Shown here piece after piece: positions 1-5,483 of a DNA stretch of 7,165 nucleotides. Each line of letters begins with the position of its first letter. Within the stretch, counting starts at the first letter, position 1. Below the pieces are notes generated by a model. The model did not search any database and was not told the origin of the DNA. It saw nothing but the letters and a program-made list of their open reading frames with translations. Location: NCBI GenBank assembly GCA_023390875.1, contig JAEWCA010000032.1, positions 1 through 7,165 on the forward strand, read 5' to 3'. Source of the stretch: Actinomycetes bacterium (lineage in GTDB: Bacteria > Actinomycetota > Actinomycetes > Actinomycetales > Cellulomonadaceae). The position numbers and the translations under genes were made by a program.

Positions 1-17
1 GGCCGGCGTCCGTCGTC

Positions 18-827
18 TCAGCGGCTCGTCGACCGCCGGTACTGCGCGTTGGCGAGCGGGACGAAGATCAGCAGGAACACGCCGGTCCAGATGAGCGTGT
101 AGATCTCGGCGTGCTGCAGCGGCCACGCGTCGGGCGTCGGGACGCCTGGCGGGATGTTGCCGAACAGCTCGCGCGACGCCTGCGTCACGGCCGACACGGG
201 GTTCCACTCGGCGAACGTCTGCAGGGGTCCGGGCAGCGTCTCGAGCGGCACGAACGTGTTCGCGACGAACGTGAGCGGGAAGATGAAGATGAACGTCGCG
301 TTGTTGAACACCTCGACGCTCGGCACGAGCATCCCGAGCCACGCCATGACCCACGAGATGGCGTACGCGAACACGAGGAGCAGCAGGAAGCCCAGCGCGG
401 CCTCGGCGGGGGAGCTGTGGATGCCCCAGCCGACGAGCAGACCGGTGAGCGCCATGACGACGAGCACGATGACGTTGTTGACGACGTCCGACAGCGTCCG
501 GCCGGTGAGGACCGCGGAGGGCGCCATGGGCAAGGACCGGAACCGGTCGATGATGCCCTTCTTGATGTCGTCGGCGAGACCCGCGCCCGTGATCGTGGCA
601 CCGAAGATGACGGTCTGGGCGAAGATCCCCGCCATGAGGAACTCGCGGTAGGCGTCCGGGTCCCCGCCGCCCGGGACGTTGATCGCGCCGCCGAACACGT
701 ACGCGAACAGCAGGACGAACATGATGGGCGAGAGCGTCGTGAAGACCAGCAGGTCCGGGACCCGCTTGATCTTGATGATGTTGCGCTTGGCGACGACGTA
801 GGCGTCGGTGAACACGGTCGCGGACAT
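18..827 (-). CDS. ABC-2 type transporter permease, DrrB family
   Basis: This 269-residue polytopic membrane protein is the membrane partner of the DrrA-type ATPase just upstream. Hydrophobic segments lie at about residues 26-46, 66-82, 114-136, 142-168, 176-194 and 241-260, giving the six-helix layout of ABC-2 permeases. The cytosolic stretch IIDRFRSLPMAPSAVLTGR (92-110) is typical of DrrB-like proteins and probably contacts the ATPase. The ATG at 827 shares its A with the upstream TGA (TGATG), and a good Shine-Dalgarno match, AAGGCGGG (834-841, minus strand), lies 6 bases before it. It is the last gene of the ctaA-ATPase-permease unit that is visible; only 17 bases follow its stop. The DrrAB family exports drugs or lipids, but many members have unknown cargo. 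The substrate cannot be read from this sequence. Family assignment is firm, function is not. Confidence 0.93.
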   Translation of the reverse strand: MSATVFTDAYVVAKRNIIKIKRVPDLLVFTTLSPIMFVLLFAYVFGGAINVPGGGDPDAYREFLMAGIFAQTVIFGATITGAGLADDIKKGIIDRFRSLPMAPSAVLTGRTLSDVVNNVIVLVVMALTGLLVGWGIHSSPAEAALGFLLLLVFAYAISWVMAWLGMLVPSVEVFNNATFIFIFPLTFVANTFVPLETLPGPLQTFAEWNPVSAVTQASRELFGNIPPGVPTPDAWPLQHAEIYTLIWTGVFLLIFVPLANAQYRRSTSR

Positions 828-1804
828 CACACACCCGCCTTCTCGGCCACGGCCTCGTCCTCGGACACGTGGCCCGTCAGGGAGAGGAAGACGTCGTCCA
901 GGGTCGGTCGTCTCAGCCCGACGTCGTCGAGCACCACGCCCGCTCCGTCCAGCACGCGCAGGGCCTCCGTCAGCGTCTGGGCGCCCCCCTGCACGGGGAT
1001 GATGAGCGCCCGGCGGTTGGCCTCGACCGTGGCCGTCCCGACGGCGAGCGGCTCCAGGAGGGTGCGCGCCTCGTCGAGCCGGGCGGGGTCGCGGACGGTC
1101 AGCTCGAGGCGTTCGCCGCCGACCTGCTGCTTGAGCTCGTCGGACGTGCCGTGCGCGATGATCCGCCCGTGGTCGATGACGACGATGTCGTCGGCGAGCA
1201 GGTCGGCCTCCTCGAGGTACTGCGTGGTGAGCAGCAGGGTCGTGCCGCCGGCGACCAGCGTCTGGATGACGTCCCACATCTCGGTGCGGCCACGCGGGTC
1301 GAGGCCGGTGGTGGGCTCGTCGAGGAAGATCACGGGCGGGTCGGCGACGAGCGCGCCGGCGAGGTCGAGCCGGCGCCGCATGCCGCCCGAGTACGTCTTG
1401 GAGGGGCGGTCGGCGGCGTCCTCCAGGCGGAAGGAGGCGAGCAGCTCGCGGGCACGCTCGCTCGAGCGCTTGCGCCCGAGGTGGTAGAGCCGGCCGATCA
1501 TCTCGAGGTTCTCGTAGCCCGTGAGGTACTCGTCGACCGCCGCGTACTGGCCGGAGAGGCCGATCTTGCGGCGGACCGCGCGAGGGTCGGCGAGCACGTC
1601 GACGCCGGCGACCTGGGCGGTGCCGGCGTCGGGCTGCAGGAGGGTGGTGAGGATCCGGACGATGGTGGTCTTGCCGGCACCGTTGGGTCCGAGCAGCCCG
1701 AGGACGGTGCCGGTGGGGACGGTCAGGTCGACGCCGTCGAGGGCGGTGACCTCTTTGTACTTCTTGACCAGGCCGTGCGCGACGATCGCAGGAGCAGGAG
1801 TCAT
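827..1804 (-). CDS. ABC transporter ATP-binding protein, DrrA family
   Basis: This 325-residue cytoplasmic ATPase drives the permease encoded next. Walker A is GPNGAGKT (39-46), the Q-loop is Q86, the signature is YSGGM (138-142) followed by an Arg-rich RRR, and Walker B is VIFLDEP (158-164), with the D-loop GLDP (167-170). The H-loop position is Gln (TTQYLEEAD, Q195) instead of the usual His, which I recall as a feature of the DrrA daunorubicin-resistance branch. The C-terminal tail has the family motif LDDVFLSLTGH (302-312). The ATG at 1804 overlaps the ctaA stop by 4 bp (ATGA) and has no clear Shine-Dalgarno sequence, so translation is probably coupled to ctaA. The same frame stays open upstream to about 2218, but that extension lies over ctaA and is Arg-rich shadow sequence. 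Substrate unknown. Confidence 0.95.
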   Translation of the reverse strand: MTPAPAIVAHGLVKKYKEVTALDGVDLTVPTGTVLGLLGPNGAGKTTIVRILTTLLQPDAGTAQVAGVDVLADPRAVRRKIGLSGQYAAVDEYLTGYENLEMIGRLYHLGRKRSSERARELLASFRLEDAADRPSKTYSGGMRRRLDLAGALVADPPVIFLDEPTTGLDPRGRTEMWDVIQTLVAGGTTLLLTTQYLEEADLLADDIVVIDHGRIIAHGTSDELKQQVGGERLELTVRDPARLDEARTLLEPLAVGTATVEANRRALIIPVQGGAQTLTEALRVLDGAGVVLDDVGLRRPTLDDVFLSLTGHVSEDEAVAEKAGV

Positions 1805-2757
1805 ACCGCGAGCGTAGGTGTGACCTCCGACACATCGCCACGAACCCGGAGCGAACCGGCGTACGACACCACGCCCGCGGCGAGCAGCGCGGCGCCCACC
1901 ATGTGCAGGTTGACGAGGGCGATCGGGAGCCCGGTGAACAGCTGCACGTACCCGATCACGCCCTGTCCCAGGGTCACGGCGAGCAGGAGCCACCCGGTGC
2001 TCCGCGCCCGGCCGGTGACACCCGTGCGGAGCACGCGGACCAGGATCACGGCGAGGACCACGACGAACGCCCACACCGACGCGGAGTGCACGCGCGCGAC
2101 GAGGTACGGGTCGAGCGCGAAGCGGTAGCCCATCTCGTCGTCGCCCGAGTGCGGCCCGGCCCCGGTCGTCACGACGCCCAGCACGAGCACGACCACGGTG
2201 AGCGCACCCAGCACCCACAGGAGCCCGCGAGTCGTGCGGTCGACGAGCGGGACGGGCGGCGCGTCACCCTCGGAGGCGCGCACGACGAGCCACATCGACA
2301 CCGCCACGAGCGCCATGGAGATGAGCAGGTGGCTGCCGACGATCGCGGGGTGCAGGTCGACGAGCACGGTGATGCCGCCGATCACGGCCTGCACGAGCAC
2401 CCCGACGAGCGGGGCGAGGCCGAGCCAGCGGTACGACCGCACGCGGGACCGGTCCGTGAAGACCAGGAGCGCGACGACCAGGCCCACGACGACGAGCACG
2501 CCGCTCACGGTCCGGTTCCCGAACTCGATGAACGGGTGGATCGACGTCGCGTCGTGGAACTGCGGCGTGAACTCGCCGGGCTCGCACTGCGGCCACGTCG
2601 AGCAGCCCAGCCCGGAGCCCGTCAGACGCACGGCCCCGCCGGTCCCGACGATGAGGATCTGGCCCACGAGGTTGGCCCAGACGGCCGGCAGCGCCCAGCG
2701 CGTCCGCCACCGGTCGAGCAGCGACGGTGCGGGGTCGAGCGTGGTCGGCGCGGTCAC
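1801..2757 (-). CDS. ctaA: Heme A synthase (COX15/CtaA family)
   Basis: This 318-residue membrane enzyme is predicted to oxidise the C8 methyl of heme O to a formyl group, producing heme A for aa3-type cytochrome oxidase. About eight membrane segments are visible (24-46, 82-100, 109-132, 138-159, 177-197, 222-243, 255-275, 278-302). Conserved histidines are H143 (GSHLL), H224 (ARVHSAS) and H285 (VNLHMVG), spaced like B. subtilis H123, H216 and H278. The Glu of the first motif is present (E78), but the position of B. subtilis H60 is Asn (N81, IEFGNR). A Cys pair, C52 and C58, sits in the first external loop; the second loop pair is absent. The start is GTG at 2757, since no later Met keeps helix 1. 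There is no Shine-Dalgarno sequence, and a TAGGCT hexamer lies 7 bp upstream, suggesting a leaderless mRNA. It heads the unit with the DrrA/DrrB genes. Confidence 0.93.
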   Translation of the reverse strand: MTAPTTLDPAPSLLDRWRTRWALPAVWANLVGQILIVGTGGAVRLTGSGLGCSTWPQCEPGEFTPQFHDATSIHPFIEFGNRTVSGVLVVVGLVVALLVFTDRSRVRSYRWLGLAPLVGVLVQAVIGGITVLVDLHPAIVGSHLLISMALVAVSMWLVVRASEGDAPPVPLVDRTTRGLLWVLGALTVVVLVLGVVTTGAGPHSGDDEMGYRFALDPYLVARVHSASVWAFVVVLAVILVRVLRTGVTGRARSTGWLLLAVTLGQGVIGYVQLFTGLPIALVNLHMVGAALLAAGVVSYAGSLRVRGDVSEVTPTLAV

Positions 2758-2770
2758 GGTGACCAGCCTA
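2758..2770 (-). promoter_or_regulatory. Putative leaderless promoter of ctaA (-10 TAGGCT)
   Basis: Read on the minus strand, TAGGCT (2770-2765) fits the actinobacterial -10 consensus TANNNT. It is followed by the 7 bases GGTCACC and then the GTG start at 2757. This spacing places the transcription start on the G of GTG, as in leaderless actinobacterial mRNAs, and agrees with the missing Shine-Dalgarno sequence. No convincing -35 hexamer is seen at 16-18 bp. Confidence 0.5.
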
Positions 2771-2775
2771 CGGTC

Positions 2776-2790
2776 GGCCGCCGGGCGGCC
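2776..2790. other. Perfect inverted repeat between permease end and ctaA promoter
   Basis: GGCCGCC-G-GGCGGCC is a perfect 7-bp dyad around one base; as RNA it would form a 6-bp stem with a 3-base loop. It lies in the 77-bp gap after the permease stop (2835) and starts 5 bp upstream of the ctaA -10, covering the spacer and -35 area. It could be a T-tract-free terminator for the upstream unit, a regulator site, or chance in GC-rich DNA. Confidence 0.3.
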
Positions 2791-2834
2791 ACGCCGCCGG
2801 GACGGCGAGGCTCGTCACACCCCGGCACGGCGCG

Positions 2835-3602
2835 TCAGTGCCAGCGGAACAGCTTGCCCGCGCCCCACCCCAGGGCGGCCGTCCAGGCCACCAGCACGAC
2901 GACGGACCATGGCGGCAGGACCCCGTGCAGCAGCGACTCGCGCATCGCCTCGCCCAGCGCGCCCGACGGCAGCAGGAGCGCGACGTGCTCGAGCGGCCCG
3001 GGCAGCCGCGAGGCCGGGATGACGACCCCGCCGGCGACCGCGAGCACGAGCAGCGCGAGGTTCGCGACCGCGAGCACCGCCTCGGCCCGCAGCGTCCCCG
3101 CGACGAGCATCGCGAGCGACGTGAACGCGCCGGTGCCCAGCACCACGGCGACGAGCGCGAGCCCGACGCCCGCGGGGTCGGGGCGCCATCCGAGCAGCAC
3201 GGCGGTGAGCCCGATGACGACGATCTGCACGACCTCGACGCCGAGCACGCCGAGCACCTTGCCGGCGAGCAGCCCGCCGCGGCCCAGCGGGGTCGTCGAG
3301 AGCAGCCGCAGCACACCGTTGCGCCGGTCGAACGACGACGCGATGGCCTGCGACGTGAACGACGAGGTCATGACGGCGAGGGCCAGGACGCCCGGGGTGA
3401 GGAAGTCGATCCGCGACTCGCCCGCCGTGTCGAGCTCCACGAACGTGGCGCGGGTGAGCCCGACGAGCACGATGACGGGGACGACGATCGTCACGAGCAG
3501 CTGCTCGCCGTTGCGCAGGATCGCGCGCGTCTCGAACGACGTCTGGGCGAGCACCCGTCGCCACGTCGGCGCGGCGCCCGGGTGGGTCGTCGTGGTGGTC
3601 AT
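2835..3602 (-). CDS. ABC-2 type transporter permease
   Basis: This 255-residue integral membrane protein pairs with the ATPase whose stop overlaps its start. Hydrophobic segments are at about residues 37-49, 67-87, 116-138, 145-169, 175-197 and 232-252, preceded by a short Thr-rich N-terminus and an amphipathic stretch (WRRVLAQTSFETRAILRN, 14-31). The cytosolic FDRRNGVLRLLSTTPLGR (91-108) between helices 2 and 3 is the ABC-2 counterpart of the DrrB RFRSLP loop. The ATG at 3602 overlaps the preceding TGA by 4 bp (ATGA), indicating translational coupling; the sequence just upstream has only a weak GGGAC-like ribosome site. From memory, the equivalent position next to sufR in mycobacteria (Rv1457c) also holds an ABC permease. 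It is clearly different in sequence from the permease at 18-827, so the two are not a recent duplication. Substrate unknown. Confidence 0.92.
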   Translation of the reverse strand: MTTTTTHPGAAPTWRRVLAQTSFETRAILRNGEQLLVTIVVPVIVLVGLTRATFVELDTAGESRIDFLTPGVLALAVMTSSFTSQAIASSFDRRNGVLRLLSTTPLGRGGLLAGKVLGVLGVEVVQIVVIGLTAVLLGWRPDPAGVGLALVAVVLGTGAFTSLAMLVAGTLRAEAVLAVANLALLVLAVAGGVVIPASRLPGPLEHVALLLPSGALGEAMRESLLHGVLPPWSVVVLVAWTAALGWGAGKLFRWH

Positions 3603-4522
3603 CGCAGGTCCCGTCCGGTGAGGTCGAGGAAGACGTCCTCGAGCGTGCGACGCCCGACGGTGATCCGCGTGGCGAGCTCGTCGTGCTGCGCGAGCCACGC
3701 GGTGAGCGCCGCGAGCGTGCCCGGCGTGACCGCGCCGGTGACGGCGTAGCTGCCCGCGACCGTCTCGTCGACAGCGAGGCCGTCGCCGAGGGCGAGGGCG
3801 AGGGCCGTGGTGTCGAGCCCGGGGGAGGCCTGGAGGTGGAGGGTGCGGTCCTCCGCGGACGCGAGGAGCGCGCCGACCGACCCCTCCGCCACCACGCGGC
3901 CGTGGTCGACCACGACGACGTGGTCGGCGAGGTCCTCGGCCTCGTCCATGAGGTGCGTGGTGAGGATCACGGCGACGCCCTCGTCGCGCAGCTCGCGCAC
4001 GAGGTCCCAGACCGCCCGTCGCGACTGCGGGTCCATCCCGGCGCTGGGCTCGTCGAGGAAGACGATCTCGGGCCGCCCGACGATCGCGGCCGCGAGCGCG
4101 AGGCGCTGCCGCTGGCCGCCCGACAGCCGGCGCACGGTGGTGCGGCCGAACGAGCCGAGGCCGAGGCGCTCGGTGAGCTCGCCGAGGTCGCGCGGTGCGG
4201 CGTACATCCGGGCGACGTGCGCGAGCATGTCCTGCGCGCGCACCCCCGTCGGCAGGCCGCCGTCCTGCAGCATCACGCCGACGCGGGGGCGCAGCTCGCG
4301 GGCGGACGTCGCGGGGTCGAGGCCGAGGACGCGCACGGTGCCCTCGTCGGGCGTGCGCAGGCCCTCGCAGCACTCGACCGTGGTCGTCTTGCCTGCGCCG
4401 TTGGGTCCGAGGACCGCGGTAACGCGGCCGCGCTGGGCGACGAGGTCGAGGCCGTCGACGACGGCACGGTCGCCGTACCTCTTGACGAGCCCGGAGATCT
4501 CGAGCGCGGGGGTGTCGGGCAC
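3599..4522 (-). CDS. ABC transporter ATP-binding protein (ABC-2 exporter type)
   Basis: This 307-residue cytoplasmic ATPase energises the permease encoded next. All nucleotide-binding motifs are intact: Walker A GPNGAGKT (39-46), Q-loop Q86, signature LSGGQ (133-137), Walker B IVFLDEP (153-159), D-loop GMDP (162-165) and H-loop H190 (TTHLMDEAE). The C-terminus ends with the LEDVFLDLTGR motif common in ATPases of ABC-2 exporters. Unlike the DrrA-type ATPase at 827-1804 it keeps the canonical LSGGQ and His, so it belongs to a different branch. GTG at 4522 is chosen because it sits just before the first beta strand (ALEISGLVKRYG), has no Shine-Dalgarno sequence, and has a TAGACT -10-like hexamer 8 bp upstream. 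An in-frame extension to about 4948 would overlap sufR and is unlikely. The gene is divergent from sufR, like Rv1458c near Rv1460 as I recall. Substrate unknown. Confidence 0.93.
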   Translation of the reverse strand: MPDTPALEISGLVKRYGDRAVVDGLDLVAQRGRVTAVLGPNGAGKTTTVECCEGLRTPDEGTVRVLGLDPATSARELRPRVGVMLQDGGLPTGVRAQDMLAHVARMYAAPRDLGELTERLGLGSFGRTTVRRLSGGQRQRLALAAAIVGRPEIVFLDEPSAGMDPQSRRAVWDLVRELRDEGVAVILTTHLMDEAEDLADHVVVVDHGRVVAEGSVGALLASAEDRTLHLQASPGLDTTALALALGDGLAVDETVAGSYAVTGAVTPGTLAALTAWLAQHDELATRITVGRRTLEDVFLDLTGRDLR

Positions 4523-4536
4523 GGAAGCGAAGTCTA
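4523..4536 (-). promoter_or_regulatory. Putative leaderless promoter of the ATPase-permease unit (-10 TAGACT)
   Basis: On the minus strand TAGACT (4536-4531) matches TANNNT and is followed by the 8 bases TCGCTTCC and then GTG at 4522. The arrangement parallels the ctaA promoter in this window and suggests a transcript beginning at or within a base or two of the start codon. No Shine-Dalgarno sequence or clear -35 hexamer is visible. Confidence 0.5.
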
Positions 4537-4587
4537 GGCGCGGCCCGAGCGCCGTCCTGCGTCGCGTGCGGCCGACGTGGGGAGCGT

Positions 4588-4608
4588 CACGCCGCCAGAC
4601 CCGGCGTG
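4588..4608. other. Inverted repeat in the divergent promoter region
   Basis: CACGCCG-N7-CGGCGTG is a perfect 7-bp dyad. It lies about 50 bp upstream of the -10 of the leftward ABC unit and 16 bp before the candidate -35 of the rightward suf operon. It is unlike the SufR dyad. It could be a site for a second regulator or a chance GC-rich palindrome. Confidence 0.3.
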
Positions 4609-4624
4609 GTGAGGGCGACCTTGC

Positions 4625-4653
4625 TTGCGGGGATGGATTTCGGCAACAAGGAT
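4625..4653 (+). promoter_or_regulatory. Candidate sufR-suf operon promoter
   Basis: TTGCGG (4625-4630) shares TTG with the -35 consensus, and exactly 17 bases later AAGGAT (4648-4653) is a weak -10 candidate (3 of 6 bases to TATAAT). AAGGAT is also the 6-base spacer of the SufR-type dyad, so a bound repressor would cover the -10. This implies a start near 4660 and a leader of about 85 bases before sufR. The hexamers are weak and the assignment is tentative. Confidence 0.35.
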
Positions 4654-4665
4654 GTTGCCGATATC
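4636..4665. promoter_or_regulatory. Predicted SufR operator (CAAC-N6-GTTG dyad)
   Basis: The core CGGCAAC-AAGGAT-GTTGCCG (4641-4660) is a perfect inverted repeat. The arms extend to 12 bp (4636-4647 and 4654-4665) with only one mismatched pair. CAAC-N6-GTTG is the operator reported for SufR in cyanobacteria and, as I recall, in Streptomyces. The site is 80 bp upstream of sufR, as expected for autoregulation of the suf operon. It is about 100 bp from the -10 of the divergent ABC unit, so direct control of that unit is less obvious. Confidence 0.8.
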
Positions 4666-4691
4666 GCGGGCCCTGGTGGGACCGTGGTGCG

Positions 4692-4715
4692 CCGCGGGCC
4701 GAGCACCGGCCGCGG
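4692..4715 (+). other. Possible leader hairpin upstream of sufR
   Basis: CCGCGG at 4692-4697 pairs with CCGCGG at 4710-4715. With one bulged G the stem extends by two more pairs around a 7-base loop (GAGCACC). It would lie in the 5' leader about 20 bases before the ribosome binding site. Such stems are frequent by chance in DNA this GC-rich, and no function is claimed. Confidence 0.2.
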
Positions 4716-4736
4716 AGACGCACTCGACGACGAACC

Positions 4737-4743
4737 GGAGGTG
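4737..4743 (+). promoter_or_regulatory. Strong ribosome binding site of sufR
   Basis: GGAGGTG is fully complementary to the 16S rRNA anti-Shine-Dalgarno core. The GGAGG ends 4 bases before the ATG at 4746. It fixes the sufR start although the same frame is open upstream to 3807, and it contrasts with the leaderless genes on the other strand. Confidence 0.8.
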
Positions 4744-4745
4744 TC

Positions 4746-5483
4746 ATGAGCGCGACGCTGCCCGCCCCCGTCGCCGACGCCCCCGAGTCCGACGCCGGCA
4801 CCCGCCAGCACGTCCTCCAGCTCGTCGCGAGCGCCGGACCCGTGTCCGCCGCCGAGCTCGCCGCCCAGCTCGAGCTCACCCCCGCCGGGATCCGCCGGCA
4901 CCTCGCGATCCTCGAGCAGACCGAGCAGATCGCCGTGCACGAGGGCACCGGGACGGGTCCGGCCCGCCGCGGTCGTCCGGCCCGCCGCTACGTCGTGACC
5001 GGCCGGGGCCAGGCCGCGCTGTCGCACCGGTACTCGGAGCTCGCGACCCAGGCGCTGCGCTTCCTCGCGGAGACGGCCGGACGGGACGCCGTCGAGAGCT
5101 TCGCGGAGCAGCGCGTGCGCGACCTCGAGGCCCGGCTCGCCGAGTCGATGTCCGCGACCGCCGGCATCGACGAGCGGGCCCGCGTGCTCGCCGAGGCGCT
5201 CACCGACGACGGCTACGCCGCCAGCGCGCGACCCGCTCCGGGCGGGCTCGCCGTCCAGCTCTGCCAGGGCCACTGCCCCGTGCAGGACGTCGCGCACGAG
5301 TTCCCGCAGCTGTGCGAGGCCGAGGCCCGCGCGTTCTCGCGCCTGCTCGGCGTCCACGTGCAGCGCCTGGCCACGCTCGCCGGCGGCGGCCACGTCTGCA
5401 CCACGAACATCCCGACGGCCCTGCCGCTCGCCACCACGAACCCCCACGCCCCCGTGCTCGCCATGGAAGGACCGACAGCATGA
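4746..5483 (+). CDS. sufR: SufR, Fe-S cluster sensing transcriptional repressor
   Basis: This 245-residue regulator has an N-terminal winged helix-turn-helix (about 20-85; [21 protein letters not shown] at 33-53), a wing with RRGRPARRY (74-82), a helical middle, and a C-terminal cluster-binding region. Cys177, Cys190 and Cys218 are spaced C-X12-C-X27-C, identical to the ligand spacing I recall for Synechocystis SufR (C164, C177, C205) and M. tuberculosis Rv1460 (C203, C216, C244). A further Cys, C173, precedes them. In the family the cluster-loaded dimer represses the suf genes, and loss of the cluster under iron limitation or oxidative or nitrosative stress relieves repression. It is the first gene of the operon, is preceded by a strong ribosome site and by the predicted operator at 4636-4665, and its TGA overlaps the sufB start by 4 bp (ATGA). 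Length is normal for the family. Confidence 0.95.
   Translation: MSATLPAPVADAPESDAGTRQHVLQLVASAGPVSAAELAAQLELTPAGIRRHLAILEQTEQIAVHEGTGTGPARRGRPARRYVVTGRGQAALSHRYSELATQALRFLAETAGRDAVESFAEQRVRDLEARLAESMSATAGIDERARVLAEALTDDGYAASARPAPGGLAVQLCQGHCPVQDVAHEFPQLCEAEARAFSRLLGVHVQRLATLAGGGHVCTTNIPTALPLATTNPHAPVLAMEGPTA

Noticed and set aside
111..1487. Long plus-strand open frame (458 codons) opposite the permease and ATPase genes, and similar long frames elsewhere such as 869-2128 and 1903-3621.
   Set aside because: These are antisense shadows of well-recognised genes. Their translations are low-complexity, rich in Arg, Asp, His and Glu, with no recognisable domain, as expected in very GC-rich DNA.
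18..1841. Reading the permease as the tail of a 607-residue protein in one continuous frame.
   Set aside because: The first 338 residues are Arg/Pro-rich shadow of the ATPase gene. The true start is the ATG at 827, which has a good ribosome site and overlaps the ATPase stop.
1805..2218. N-terminal extension of the DrrA-type ATPase.
   Set aside because: It would overlap ctaA by more than 400 bases and has no domain similarity. The ATG at 1804 gives the normal ATPase N-terminus and an ATGA junction.
4621..4626. TTGCTT as the -35 of the suf promoter.
   Set aside because: Its distance to AAGGAT (4648) is 21 bp, too long. The overlapping TTGCGG at 4625 gives 17 bp.
4523..4948. N-terminal extension of the second ATPase to an ATG at 4948.
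   Set aside because: It would run antisense through sufR and its promoter, and the extra sequence has no similarity to ABC ATPases.
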